A DNA stretch of 49,485 nt. Source: Cytophagales bacterium Ga0077538. Its GTDB lineage: Bacteria > Bacteroidota > Bacteroidia > Cytophagales > Cyclobacteriaceae. Where the stretch lies: positions 1 to 49,485 of the forward strand of contig LNEN01000149.1 of the NCBI GenBank assembly GCA_001464155.1. Direction: 5' to 3'. Shown in pieces: positions 34,728 to 44,245 of this stretch (positions are counted from its first letter, which is position 1; every line of letters begins with the position of its first letter). The position numbers and the translations under genes were made by a program. Below the pieces are notes generated by a model, which was not told the DNA's origin, ran no database searches, and saw only the letters and a list, made by a program, of their open reading frames with translations.

Positions 34728-35810
34728 ATGAAAAAGCAAAAACATCTTAAACTATCAAAACAACGCCAATACCTCATCACACTACTGGCCATTAGCAGTG
34801 TGGCAGGGCTGGGATTGTTGTTGCATGATTTCATGGGCTATCGGGTGGTAGCCTTCATGCTGTTGGTGACGGTTTCGATACTGGCCATGTTTCTGGATAT
34901 TGTGCCTGTACTCTTGGCCGCAATTCTCAGCGCTTTGTGTTGGGATTTTCTTTTCATTCCACCTCGCTTTACGTTTACTGTAGGCACTACAGAAGATAGG
35001 TTGTTGCTCTTCATGTACTTTGTGATCGCCCTCATTCATGCGGTGCTCACGTTCAAGATACGAGAGATGCAGAATCAGGTGTTGAAGAAAGAGGAGAAAG
35101 AAATGGAAGCTCGATTATATACCACTTTATTTAATTCTTTGTCTCACGAGTTACGAACTCCGATCACCACTATTTTAGGATCTACCGATAATCTTTTGTC
35201 AAACTCGCAAAAATTGACAGAGGAGAATCGAAAAGAATTATTAAATGAAATAGCTACGGCTTCCATGCGCCTGAATCGACAGGTCGAAAATTTATTGAAC
35301 ATGTCGCGATTGGAATCGGGTAGTTTAAAACTTAAAAAAGATTGGTGTGACGTGAAGGAATTGATTTACACCACCCTTCAACCCTTTGAAGGTTCATTGG
35401 GACAACATAAGCTCTCTATCTTCGTTCCAGAAAATATTCCTTTGTTCAAACTGGATTTTGGACTGATGGAGCAAGTGCTCCACAATTTGATTAGCAATGC
35501 GATACATCATACACCTGCCGATGCTGGAATCGTAATTCAGGCGATGCACGAAGAGGAGAAATTAGTCTTGACGGTGGCGGATACAGGTAAGGGCTTTCCG
35601 GAAGGTGAAATGGACAAGGTGTTTAATAAATTTTATCGCCTGCAGGATACCCGCACGGGCGGCACAGGTTTAGGCTTGTCCATTGCTAAAGGACTGGTAG
35701 AAGCACACGGAGGTACTATTACGCTGAAGAATTTGCCCTTGAGTGGAGCCTTGTTTACCATTGAAATACCAACCGAGGTGTCGTACTTAAACAACTTAAA
35801 AAATGAATAG
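34728..35810 (+). CDS. KdpD-like sensor histidine kinase, short form (DUF4118 + HisKA + HATPase)
   Basis: The 360-residue protein starts at the ATG at 34728 (MKKQKHLKLSKQ). It has four membrane helices of the KdpD DUF4118 domain (residues about 17-110, including CWDFLFIPPRFTFTVGTTED), a short coiled coil, and the H-box SLSHELRTPITTILG. The N box is HNLISNAIHHTP, followed by DTGKGFPEG and GTGLGLSIAKGLVEAHGG. The cytoplasmic N-terminal KdpD and USP domains of full-length KdpD are absent. It overlaps the response-regulator gene by 8 bp, so the two form a cognate pair. By family it may sense potassium limitation or turgor, and the downstream Kup gene supports that. Confidence 0.88.
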   Translation: MKKQKHLKLSKQRQYLITLLAISSVAGLGLLLHDFMGYRVVAFMLLVTVSILAMFLDIVPVLLAAILSALCWDFLFIPPRFTFTVGTTEDRLLLFMYFVIALIHAVLTFKIREMQNQVLKKEEKEMEARLYTTLFNSLSHELRTPITTILGSTDNLLSNSQKLTEENRKELLNEIATASMRLNRQVENLLNMSRLESGSLKLKKDWCDVKELIYTTLQPFEGSLGQHKLSIFVPENIPLFKLDFGLMEQVLHNLISNAIHHTPADAGIVIQAMHEEEKLVLTVADTGKGFPEGEMDKVFNKFYRLQDTRTGGTGLGLSIAKGLVEAHGGTITLKNLPLSGALFTIEIPTEVSYLNNLKNE

Positions 35811-36486
35811 TGCTTCTATTTTAGTGATCGATGATGAGGCGCAAATCAGAAAGTTGCTGACCATCACGCTGGAGTCTTTTGATTACAAAGTGCAAGAGGC
35901 CACTACGGCTAAAGAAGGTTTGGTAGCGGTTGCTAACCATCCTCCCGATCTTGTCCTCTTAGATTTGGGCTTGCCTGATGCCAATGGACATGAGGTACTC
36001 AAACATTTGAGGGAATGGTATACGAATCCCATTATTATCCTATCTGTACAAAGCAGTGAAGAGGATATAGTCAAAGCCCTTGACAATGGCGCGAATGATT
36101 ATTTAGTGAAGCCATTTCGTACCGGTGAATTGGTGGCGCGTATCCGTTCTGCCTTGCGAATTTCCAGCTTGGATGAAAATGTGGCCTTTGTAGAATTCGG
36201 AGATGTGTCCATCGATTTTGCTGCACGTGTGGTAAAAAAGAACGAAGTGGCTATTAAGCTTACGGCTACTGAATATACACTACTGGCATTGTTCGCTAAA
36301 AATGAAGGAAAGGTACTCACGCATCATTATGTCCTTCATCAGGTCTGGGGCCCTGCCTATAAGAATGAATCACAGTACTTACGCGTATTTATTGCTCAGC
36401 TCAGAAAGAAAATAGAAACAGATCCCAATCGCCCTGTACACATTCTCACGGAGTCGGGTGTTGGCTATCGGTTTGTAGGAAAATAA
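35803..36486 (+). CDS. KdpE-like response regulator (OmpR family)
   Basis: The 227-residue protein has an N-terminal receiver (SILVIDDEAQIRKLL, phosphoacceptor Asp in LVLLDLGLPDANG, conserved Ser in IILSVQSSEEDIV, Lys in YLVKPFRTGEL). The C-terminal winged helix (TATEYTLLALFAKNEGKVLT, then LRVFIAQLRKKIE and LTESGVGYRFV) is of the OmpR/PhoB type, and overall similarity points to KdpE. Its start overlaps the kinase stop by 8 bp. The kup gene follows 24 bp after its stop and is its most likely target, in a three- or four-gene operon. Confidence 0.9.
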   Translation: MNSASILVIDDEAQIRKLLTITLESFDYKVQEATTAKEGLVAVANHPPDLVLLDLGLPDANGHEVLKHLREWYTNPIIILSVQSSEEDIVKALDNGANDYLVKPFRTGELVARIRSALRISSLDENVAFVEFGDVSIDFAARVVKKNEVAIKLTATEYTLLALFAKNEGKVLTHHYVLHQVWGPAYKNESQYLRVFIAQLRKKIETDPNRPVHILTESGVGYRFVGK

Positions 36487-36510
36487 TCAATCACCATACT
36501 ATTGAATAAA

Positions 36511-38451
36511 ATGAAATCGAATACTCATTCGAACAGGATTACTATTGCCTCTTTGCTAATAGCCTTAGGCATTATTTATGGAGATATCGGCACCAGTCCG
36601 CTCTATGTATTGAAGGCCATTGTAGGTGATCGCGTCATCGATGAAACACTTGTGCTGGGAGGGGTGTCCTGTATCTTCTGGACACTGGTTTTTCAAACTA
36701 CGATTAAGTACATCATTCTTACACTGATGGCAGACAACCAGGGTGAGGGTGGTGTTTTTTCTCTCTATGCCTTGGTGAGGCGTTACGGCAAAGGTTTAGT
36801 GATACCTACGATTCTCGGTGCCACTACTTTATTAGCAGATGGTATCATTACGCCTCCTATTTCCGTTGCCTCGGCAGTCGAAGGTCTTGAAATGATTATT
36901 CCTGATTTGCCAACGGTACCCATTGTTGTGGTCATACTCTCTTTACTTTTTTTCTTTCAACGTTTTGGTACACAGCGAGTGGGAAGTTTTTTTGGGCCCG
37001 TTATGGTGGTCTGGTTTAGTATGTTGTTTGTGGTGGGGCTTAGTCAGATCCTTCACTTCCCCGATGTTTTCAAAGCACTCAATCCTGCTTATGCGTATCG
37101 TTTATTGGTGTTGTACCCTCATGGCTTTTGGTTGCTAGGTGCAGTGTTTTTAGCGACAACAGGAGCAGAGGCACTGTATTCAGATTTGGGGCATTGTGGC
37201 AAGAAGAATATCCGCATCACTTGGGCTTTTGTGAAAGTGTGCTTAATGATTAACTATTTAGGACAAGCGGCCTGGTTGCTACATCAGGACAGTCCCTTGC
37301 TGGCAGGACGCAATCCATTTTTTGAAATGATGCCTTCCTGGTTCTTACTTCCTGGAATTTTGATTGCCACCGCAGCCACCATCATTGCATCACAGGCTTT
37401 GATTAGCGGATCGTACACACTTATCAGCGAAGCCATGAGTTTAAACTTCTGGCCCCGTGTGGCGGTTCGTCAACCCACCGAATTAAAAGGACAGATCTAT
37501 ATCCCAAGCGTGAATACCATTTTGTGGATGGGCTGCGTGATGATGATCCTGTACTTTCAAAGCTCAACCCACATGGAAGCTGCTTATGGATTCTCTATTA
37601 CAGTAGCCATGATGATGACAACCATACTGCTTACTTATTTCCTGATCTATAAGCTTAAATGGAACATCGTACTGGTCATTGCGATTATGTTGCTGTTTGG
37701 CACCATCGAACTCTCCTTCTTTATTACAAACGTGGCGAAAATTAAAGAGCGCTGGATGTTTCTGTTTTTTGAACTGTTCATTTTTATGGTGATGTATGTA
37801 TGGTACTATGCCAGAAAAATCAATAACCGCTTTGTAAAATTTACGGAGCTGGGTAAGTACACAGGTCTGATAAAGGAACTGAGTCAAGATGATAGTATTC
37901 CCAAATTTGCCACGCACTTGATCTACCTCACTAAGGCAAATCATCGAGAGCAGGTGGAGGAAAAAATCATCAAATCCATTTTTTCGAAAAAACCAAAAAG
38001 AGCTGATGTGTATTGGTTTCTGCACATTCATCGAACAGATGAGCCCTATACTTTAAAGTATGATGTTGCTGAACTTGTGGATGATAAAATTATTAAAGTC
38101 ACGATTCATGTTGGTTTTCGCATACAACCGCGCTCAGAGTTATTCTTTAAAAGAATTGTGCAAGAGTTAGTGGCTAACAAAGAGTTAAACCTGCACATTC
38201 GTCCTGATGGCTCTACGAAATACAATACAGAGCCTGACTTTAAGTTTGTTGTAATTGAAAAATTTCTGTCTGTTGAAAACGAGTTTACCTTGAAGGAGGG
38301 TGTCTTGTTGAATAGCTACTTCTTCTTGAAACACCTCGGACAGAGTGATGAGAAGGCTTTCGGATTGGATAAGAGTGATGTCATTATCGAACAAGTACCG
38401 CTTGTGTACCACCAAGTGCAACATGTAGAGTTGAGCCGGAACAGCAGATAA
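36511..38451 (+). CDS. kup: Kup family potassium uptake protein
   Basis: The 646-residue inner-membrane protein takes up K+ with protons. The ATG at 36511 (MKSNTHSNRITIASLLIALG) is chosen over the TTG nine bases upstream. The N-terminal part has about twelve spans with the family marks GIIYGDIGTSPLYVLK, ADNQGEGGVFSLYALVRR, LLADGIITPPISV and TGAEALYSDLGHCGKKNI. The cytoplasmic C-terminal domain (about 440-646) ends EQVPLVYHQVQHVEL. It is preceded by a KdpDE-like pair in the same direction and followed by a porin gene, so the unit looks like a Kdp operon in which Kup has replaced KdpFABC. Confidence 0.95.
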   Translation: MKSNTHSNRITIASLLIALGIIYGDIGTSPLYVLKAIVGDRVIDETLVLGGVSCIFWTLVFQTTIKYIILTLMADNQGEGGVFSLYALVRRYGKGLVIPTILGATTLLADGIITPPISVASAVEGLEMIIPDLPTVPIVVVILSLLFFFQRFGTQRVGSFFGPVMVVWFSMLFVVGLSQILHFPDVFKALNPAYAYRLLVLYPHGFWLLGAVFLATTGAEALYSDLGHCGKKNIRITWAFVKVCLMINYLGQAAWLLHQDSPLLAGRNPFFEMMPSWFLLPGILIATAATIIASQALISGSYTLISEAMSLNFWPRVAVRQPTELKGQIYIPSVNTILWMGCVMMILYFQSSTHMEAAYGFSITVAMMMTTILLTYFLIYKLKWNIVLVIAIMLLFGTIELSFFITNVAKIKERWMFLFFELFIFMVMYVWYYARKINNRFVKFTELGKYTGLIKELSQDDSIPKFATHLIYLTKANHREQVEEKIIKSIFSKKPKRADVYWFLHIHRTDEPYTLKYDVAELVDDKIIKVTIHVGFRIQPRSELFFKRIVQELVANKELNLHIRPDGSTKYNTEPDFKFVVIEKFLSVENEFTLKEGVLLNSYFFLKHLGQSDEKAFGLDKSDVIIEQVPLVYHQVQHVELSRNSR

Positions 38452-38477
38452 TTCATTTGAATAATAATGTACTAAGT

Positions 38478-39789
38478 ATGAGAGTTCGCATAGTTTTTTT
38501 GTTACTGCTTTTTATCGTTGACTTCAGTGTAGCGCAAGATAAAGTGCCCTTTGAAGGGATTGATCAAACGTGGCAAAATGGAAGTGACCGCAGAGATTCA
38601 TCCATTTTCTCCTCTAACAAGTATTTTGTTCCATCAATTTTACGATAACACGGTAGTGGGATCCACTGCACTGGCAAGACATAACGAAGTACAACTGGCA
38701 GCACTGCATTTTGGGGGCGATTTTTCCTACCACCATACACGCGCGAGAATCATGACACAGTTTGGCACACGCTCCACCGTAGTACCACGAAATGATTTCA
38801 GCCCCTATCGGGGTCAATACGATTTGGCAAATGTATATCGCTACTTAAGTGAAGCCTATGCTGGTTTCCATATTGATAAGTGGTATGGAATCAACATCGA
38901 TGCGGGTATGTTCATGTCTTACATCGGTTTAAACTCTTATTATCAGGCGGAGAACTGGGAATATCAGGCGTCCTTTACTTCTGATAATACACCTTGGTAC
39001 TTTACCGGAATTCGTGTTCAGCTATATCCGACTAAAAACTGGAAGATTGAGCCCTGGATTATTAATGGCTGGCAGAGTTATGGGAAGTATAATAAAATGC
39101 CGGGTTTGGGAGGAAGCATCACCTGGATGTCGAGTAACAGTAAGATGAAGGTTGTTACGAACAATTATTATGGTACGGATGCAGCCGGTATTCCCGATCG
39201 AAAGCGAGTTCATTCTGATAATAGCTTCCTGATGCGGTATTATAACAAGCCGAATGCAAAAGTCATTACCAAGATGGCCTTCTCGTTAACTTCTGATATT
39301 GGTTGGGAAAAGGGTGGAGGCGTGAATGGTTTTGACGACAGCGATGCTGCAACACCCGCTCAATATTTTTTGAGCACCATGCTGTATCACAGAGTATGGT
39401 TTGCTCAAAATAAATTGGCATGGACTATAGGGGGTGGCTGGATGAAAAATCCGGGGCGTTACTTGGTGCTATATCCTACCGGACAAGCAAGTCCGTTACC
39501 CAATCCGAGCAATCCAACACAGACAGCAGGTGCTTTTCCTTTCAGTGCCAATCCTGGCGATGCTTTTGCGGGATGGGATTGTTATACTAACATCGAGGTT
39601 ATGCCTGCGCAGAACGCCACTTTCAGAATAGAGTTTGTACATCGCGAGGCAAACGTTCCTTATTTTGCCGGAAGGGGCGGGGTAACGTCACAAACAGGTT
39701 TATCAACTACACCCTTAGATCCTTCCTGGCGTCCAGATTTAGTTACTTCCGAAAATAGAATTGTACTGGCGCTGCTCGTTCGTTTTTGA
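38478..39789 (+). pseudogene. Outer-membrane beta-barrel porin, frameshifted with probable deletion
   Basis: The signal peptide (MRVRIVFLLLLFIVDFSVAQ) and the first mature residues (GIDQTWQNGSDRRDSSIF) start at the ATG at 38478 but hit TAA at 38646-38648. The rest is in another frame from about 38630: DNTVVGSTALARHNEVQLAA, IMTQFGTRSTVVPRNDFSPY, AGFHIDKWYGINIDAGMFMS, and the C-terminal strand ENRIVLALLVRF. Relatives have about a dozen more residues before DNTVVGS (of the type MDINYxYSFNxPI), so roughly 40 bases (3k+2) seem lost. As I recall, proteins of this type accompany Kdp genes in Bacteroidota, which fits the K+ module upstream (26 bp gap). It could be a true pseudogene or an assembly error. 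Confidence 0.78.
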
Positions 39790-39800
39790 CTTCGTTAATA

Positions 39801-39865
39801 GTTGATCTGTTATTAGTTATCGGTACTGTGCACGCTTCATAACTAATAACAGGTAACCGATAACT
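39801..39865. repeat. Inverted repeats between convergent porin and Deg protease genes
   Basis: CTGTTATTAGTTAT (39807-39820) is the exact reverse complement of ATAACTAATAACAG (39839-39852). Overlapping it, AGTTATCGGT (39815-39824) matches ACCGATAACT (39856-39865). The repeated 5-10-bp units (GTTAT, TAACT) point to an inverted copy of a degenerate tandem repeat, similar in wording to 32751-32785. It can act as a bidirectional terminator of the two convergent genes. Confidence 0.7.
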
Positions 39866-39867
39866 GA

Positions 39868-41322
39868 TTACTTCAACCGGAAACGAAGCTGTAACTGTTG
39901 CTTACTGCTGTTGAGGCCATACAAGTAGCCTTCTCCCTTAAACTTCTCAAAAAACTCAATAACCTCTTCCGGACTTTCTATCCGTTGGCGATTGATGGAG
40001 TATATCGTAAAGTTTTCGCTCAAGCCTATTTGGTCCAACAAGCCGTTGGGCTTCAGTTTGAACACCTTCACACCATAGTCACCCGCCTCCAGACTAGCAC
40101 CCAATGAAGTGGAGATAAATATTTTACGCTTTATGACCTCTGTGCCTCCATTCTTATTGACGAGTGTTATGTTTGCTGTCTCCGTCTTTTTGTTTCTTAA
40201 GTAAGTGACAGTAATCTTGTCTCCAGGATACAGATAAGCCAAGGCTTCTTCAAAAGCACTCTTACTATTGATATCCACTCCATTTATTTTGGAGATAATA
40301 TCTCCAGGCTTTAACCCCGCACTGGCAGCTGGACCTTCGCGTTCCATTTTCTCTAGCACCACACCATTAAACTGTTTTACCTCTGTATCCAAGTCGTATT
40401 TTTTGGCGGTAGCATAATCATAATCAATCACGGTGCCTCCCATCAGGGCTTTTTGAACAATGCCGTACTTAATTAAATCGTCCACTACTTTTTTAGCAAT
40501 GTCTACAGGCACAGCAAAAGCATATCCCGTATAGGAACCGGTGCGAGAAAGAATAGCTGTGTTAATACCAACCAGTTCCCCGGCCTTATTCACAAGCGCC
40601 CCACCCGAGTTTCCTGGATTAATGGCGGCATCTGTTTGGATAAAGGATTCGATTGGGAATTTATCCTCAAGAATGCCAATGCGTCTTCCTTTGGCGCTGA
40701 CAATACCAGCCGTTACAGTGGAAGAAAGTGAGAAGGGATTTCCTACTGCGATGACCCATTCACCTACTTGCACATTTTTGGCATTCCCTAGCGTAATGGC
40801 TTGCAGATTTTTTTCATTGATTTTTAAGACAGCCAAATCCGTGGAAGGATCAGTACCAATTAGTTCCGCCTCGTAGTTTCGCTTATTATAGATCACTTCG
40901 ATTTTCTCGGCAGAAGCTACCACGTGGTTGTTGGTAACAATGTATCCATCCGAAGTAAAAATAACGCCAGAGCCACTACTCACTTGTGTTTGAGAACTAG
41001 TTCCACCGAAAAACCAATCCCACGAAGTGGCTACTCCTTTAGAGATACTATTTATATAGACAACGCTTGGAATAGCCTTGGTGGCCGCTTCACTAAAGTC
41101 TACGGGAGCTAGGTTAAGCGTAGTTGTATTGTGATTGGAGAAGGAGGGTACTTCCTCCTGGGATCTTTCCAGAGGAGAGGAGTGGGAAGAGGCGTTGGTA
41201 AGTTCCAGGGCTGGCTTCTCCAGAGCGGCTAGTGCCGGTTCAATTTTATATTTATAAATAACAAAAGCACCGATTAGTCCGGCTGCAAATCCAATAACGA
41301 TGATTCTGAATACATTTTTCAT
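39868..41322 (-). CDS. Deg/HtrA family serine protease (S1C) with two PDZ domains
   Basis: The 484-residue protein degrades or refolds misfolded proteins in the periplasm. An N-terminal anchor or signal ([20 protein letters not shown]) is followed by the trypsin-like domain with catalytic H133 in VTNNHVV, D162 in STDLAVLKI and S239 in [14 protein letters not shown]1 begins near [18 protein letters not shown] ([16 protein letters not shown]). A second, more divergent PDZ is near [20 protein letters not shown]. The length is normal for DegP/DegQ of Bacteroidota. It is monocistronic, convergent with the porin gene and separated by the inverted repeats. I call it Deg-like without choosing DegP or DegQ. 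Confidence 0.95.
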   Translation of the reverse strand: MKNVFRIIVIGFAAGLIGAFVIYKYKIEPALAALEKPALELTNASSHSSPLERSQEEVPSFSNHNTTTLNLAPVDFSEAATKAIPSVVYINSISKGVATSWDWFFGGTSSQTQVSSGSGVIFTSDGYIVTNNHVVASAEKIEVIYNKRNYEAELIGTDPSTDLAVLKINEKNLQAITLGNAKNVQVGEWVIAVGNPFSLSSTVTAGIVSAKGRRIGILEDKFPIESFIQTDAAINPGNSGGALVNKAGELVGINTAILSRTGSYTGYAFAVPVDIAKKVVDDLIKYGIVQKALMGGTVIDYDYATAKKYDLDTEVKQFNGVVLEKMEREGPAASAGLKPGDIISKINGVDINSKSAFEEALAYLYPGDKITVTYLRNKKTETANITLVNKNGGTEVIKRKIFISTSLGASLEAGDYGVKVFKLKPNGLLDQIGLSENFTIYSINRQRIESPEEVIEFFEKFKGEGYLYGLNSSKQQLQLRFRLK

Positions 41323-41433
41323 AACCTACTTATAACGAAAGCATGGGTAAAGATGTTCGCAAACATAAAAAAGTTGCCACAAACCTCGCAAGTACGCTTT
41401 TCAAATCATTAAAATTTCAAAGTATCTTGCATC

Positions 41434-42930
41434 ATGGGTATTCGTTCAATCCTTGCCAAGCCCTTAGCCGCCTACCTCGCTAAGGAAACTAACAAATGGT
41501 CATCGCAGCCGGGGCTGTATCAGCAGCGTATTCGGGAGTATTTAGTGAAAGAAGGAGCCATGACACTTTTTGGGAGAGATCATGGCTTTAGGGATATTAA
41601 AACCTACGAAGATTTTAAAAAACAAGTTCCTGTTCGAGACTACGAAGGACTTAAACCTTACGTAGAGAAAATGTTGGAAGGTAAGCCGGACATCTTGTGG
41701 AAGGGAAAACCAGAATATTTTGCTAAGACCTCCGGAACAACTTCGGGAACCAAGTACATTCCCATCTCCAAAGAATCGAAGTTTAGTCATTTTAACAGTG
41801 CTCGTAACTCCACGTTGAGTTATGTGCATGAAACAGGCAATGCCTCTTTCCTTGATGGTAATCTTATCTTTTTATCGGGGAGTCCTGAACTGGATGAGAT
41901 AGCCGGTGTAAAAACCGGACGCTTGTCGGGCATCTCGAATCATTTAGTTCCCGGATATTTGAGGACCAATCAGAAACCGAGTTATCAAACGAATTGCATC
42001 GAAGACTGGGAAGAAAAGCTGGAGCGGATTATTGACGAGACGCTTCAAGCCAACATGACCTTGATCTCAGGTATTCCACCTTGGGCACAAATGTATTTTG
42101 ATCGCATACAAGCCAGAACCGGTAAGAAGATTAAAGATGTATTCCCTAATTTCTCCGTGTTTGTATACGGAGGTGTAAACTTTGAGCCCTATCGGGCGAA
42201 GCTGTTCGATTCGATTGGAAAAAGGATAGACTCGATAGAAACCTACCCGGCATCCGAAGGCTTTATTGCCTATCAGGATTCGCAGCGAGAGGAGGGATTG
42301 CTGTTATTGCTCAACAATGGTATGTTCTTTGAGTTTGTCCCTACTGAAGAATACTTCAATGAAAACCCCACTCGACTTTCTATTGAAGAAGTGGAGCTAG
42401 GCAAGAATTACGCACTCATTATTAATAGTAATGCCGGCTTATGGGGCTATTCTATTGGCGATACGGTGAAATTTGTTTCAAAAAATCCTTATCGCTTAGT
42501 GGTTACCGGCCGCATCAAGCATTTTATTTCTGCTTTTGGCGAACATGTGATTGGGGAAGAAGTGGAGAAGGCCATGAAGTTCACAATTGAGAAATTTCCA
42601 GAAACCGAATTGATCGAATTTACCGTTGCCCCTCAGGTGACTCCGGCAGATGGCTTGCCCTATCACGAATGGTTTATTGAATATTCCCATCCTCCAAAAG
42701 ACGCGGAAGCTTTCCGTTTGGAATTAGATAATCAGCTTCGCCAATTGAATGTGTATTACGATGATTTAATCACGGGAAATGTACTGCGTACATTGAAGAT
42801 TAGCCCCCTTCGCAGGAATTCATTTATTGATTACATGAAATCACAGGGTAAGTTGGGTGGGCAGAACAAAGTGCCTCGTCTTTCCAACGATCGTAAAATT
42901 GCCGATGAGATCGCTTCCTATTCCTTGTAA
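41434..42930 (+). CDS. GH3 superfamily protein (acyl-acid amido synthetase-like)
   Basis: The 498-residue cytoplasmic protein belongs to the GH3 branch of the ANL adenylating enzymes. The plant members join amino acids to auxin or jasmonate. Visible motifs are the ATP-loop YFAKTSGTTSGTKYIPIS, GVNFEPYRAKLFDSIG, and the A8-like VTGRIKHFISAFGEHVIGEEV. The N-terminus (MGIRSILAKPLAAYLAKET) and GLWGYSIGDTVKFVSKNPYR are standard for the bacterial group. The substrates of bacterial GH3 proteins are not established. A GT2 glycosyltransferase gene follows 12 bp downstream, so the two are co-transcribed. Confidence 0.93.
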   Translation: MGIRSILAKPLAAYLAKETNKWSSQPGLYQQRIREYLVKEGAMTLFGRDHGFRDIKTYEDFKKQVPVRDYEGLKPYVEKMLEGKPDILWKGKPEYFAKTSGTTSGTKYIPISKESKFSHFNSARNSTLSYVHETGNASFLDGNLIFLSGSPELDEIAGVKTGRLSGISNHLVPGYLRTNQKPSYQTNCIEDWEEKLERIIDETLQANMTLISGIPPWAQMYFDRIQARTGKKIKDVFPNFSVFVYGGVNFEPYRAKLFDSIGKRIDSIETYPASEGFIAYQDSQREEGLLLLLNNGMFFEFVPTEEYFNENPTRLSIEEVELGKNYALIINSNAGLWGYSIGDTVKFVSKNPYRLVVTGRIKHFISAFGEHVIGEEVEKAMKFTIEKFPETELIEFTVAPQVTPADGLPYHEWFIEYSHPPKDAEAFRLELDNQLRQLNVYYDDLITGNVLRTLKISPLRRNSFIDYMKSQGKLGGQNKVPRLSNDRKIADEIASYSL

Positions 42931-42942
42931 CACTCTCTGTTG

Positions 42943-43929
42943 ATGGTTCAGCTAACCATCCTGATGCCTGCTTACAATGCTTCCCTGTATATCACAGAGG
43001 CAGTGGAGAGCTTATTGAACCAAACGTTTCGGGATTTCGAATTGTGGATCATTGATGATAGTTCTACGGATGAGACAGCCGAAAAGGTGTTAGCGTTTAC
43101 GGATCCACGTATTCATTTCTTTAAGAATGAAAACAATATCGGCAGGTTAGCAACGGCAAATAACTACGTACAGAAGGTAAGCACACCCTATTTTACGATT
43201 ACAGATGCCGATGATGTATCGCACCCCACCCGGTTCGAGAAACAACTTGCGCTTTTGAAAAGCGATCCCGAGTTGATGATGTGCGGGACTTCGTATAGAG
43301 CAATGAATCAGTCCGGCTACTGCTTTCGAACCATCTACCTGCCCTCTAAGCATTCTGTGATTCTGGAGCAACTTCCAATGCACGCTCAGTTTCATGGTGG
43401 GACCACGATCATGCGAAGAGAAGTCATTGATCTCATTCAGCCATTTTATCGCCAGTACTTTTTTGAATCAGACGCAGACTTATGTTGTAGAATTCTCAGT
43501 CGTTTCAAAGCGAGTAATGTAGAAGAACCCCTCTATTACTATCGGATTTTGGCAACTTCTATGTCGCGCACAAATATGCATGTGGTCTTTCTAAACTCCT
43601 ACCGAATTGTGTTTTGGCTCTACCAACAGCGTGCAAAAATGGGAAAAGATGTTCTCGAAAAAGGAAATTTTATAGAAATGGAGCGCTTTGTGGAGCGTAT
43701 CAAGGAAAATTATTCTGAGGTATCTCTCTTTCATCAACGTGCGTTTAGAGATTTTTATTGGGGGCTTAATCATCAGGCCATTGGCTGGTCGTGGAGGGCT
43801 ATTGGTTTGGATTACACCAATCTAAAAAGCTATGCAGTATTTACTTTTATCTGTTTTCGCTCTGTGTTTTCATTGGTAAAAGTGTTTTTCATGAGCAAAC
43901 ACTATTCAGCCTTCATCAAAATTTCTTGA
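42943..43929 (+). CDS. Glycosyltransferase family 2
   Basis: The 328-residue protein starts at the ATG at 42943 (MVQLTILMPAYNASLYITEA). It has the GT-A N-terminal domain with LTILMPAYNA, ELWIIDDSSTDETAEKV, NIGRLATANNYV and the metal-binding DxD-type ITDADDVSHPTRFEKQ. The acceptor side contains HAQFHGGTTIMRREVID and FFESDADLCCRILSR. The C-terminus has a weakly hydrophobic end (FTFICFRSVFSLVKVFFM) that may attach to the membrane. It probably adds a sugar to a surface polysaccharide. It sits 12 bp after a GH3 gene. Donor and acceptor are unknown. Confidence 0.92.
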   Translation: MVQLTILMPAYNASLYITEAVESLLNQTFRDFELWIIDDSSTDETAEKVLAFTDPRIHFFKNENNIGRLATANNYVQKVSTPYFTITDADDVSHPTRFEKQLALLKSDPELMMCGTSYRAMNQSGYCFRTIYLPSKHSVILEQLPMHAQFHGGTTIMRREVIDLIQPFYRQYFFESDADLCCRILSRFKASNVEEPLYYYRILATSMSRTNMHVVFLNSYRIVFWLYQQRAKMGKDVLEKGNFIEMERFVERIKENYSEVSLFHQRAFRDFYWGLNHQAIGWSWRAIGLDYTNLKSYAVFTFICFRSVFSLVKVFFMSKHYSAFIKIS

Positions 43930-44130
43930 TTGGATGATCGTGTTTGGATTTCAAAAAGCTTGTACATCCATGTAAGGTGTTTGCATGTTGATGTGATAAA
44001 CCGTAACAGGTTATCGACTTTTTGAAAAAACAGAAATGTGAGAAAAGCAACAAAATATTTGGTCGTTGAAAAAAAAAGTTACTTCTTTGTATAGTAATTA
44101 AATTATTGTTTAACCAAAATTAAAAACGCT

Positions 44131-44232
44131 ATGGCAAAGAAAGCGAAAAAAGCTGCTAAGAAGACAGCAAAGAAGACAGTAAAGAAGGCTGCTAAGAAGA
44201 CAGCAAAGAAAGCAGCAAAGAAGAAGAAGTAA
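44131..44232 (+). CDS. Histone H1-like lysine-rich mini-protein
   Basis: A 33-residue reading frame encodes MAKKAKKAAKKTAKKTVKKA followed by AKKTAKKAAKKKK. More than half the residues are Lys, the rest almost all Ala and Thr, with repeated AKK units as in the C-terminal tail of eukaryotic H1 and the HC1-like proteins of some bacteria. It should bind DNA or RNA unspecifically by charge and is probably abundant. It is preceded by an AT-rich 200-bp region and followed at once by a strong terminator (44246-44281), which makes it a real independent gene despite its size. Confidence 0.75.
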   Translation: MAKKAKKAAKKTAKKTVKKAAKKTAKKAAKKKK

Positions 44233-44245
44233 TTTTCTTCTCCAT

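Noticed and set aside
37564-38031. Open frame of 155 codons antisense to kup
   Set aside because: It overlaps the membrane and C-terminal domains of Kup and shows no family.
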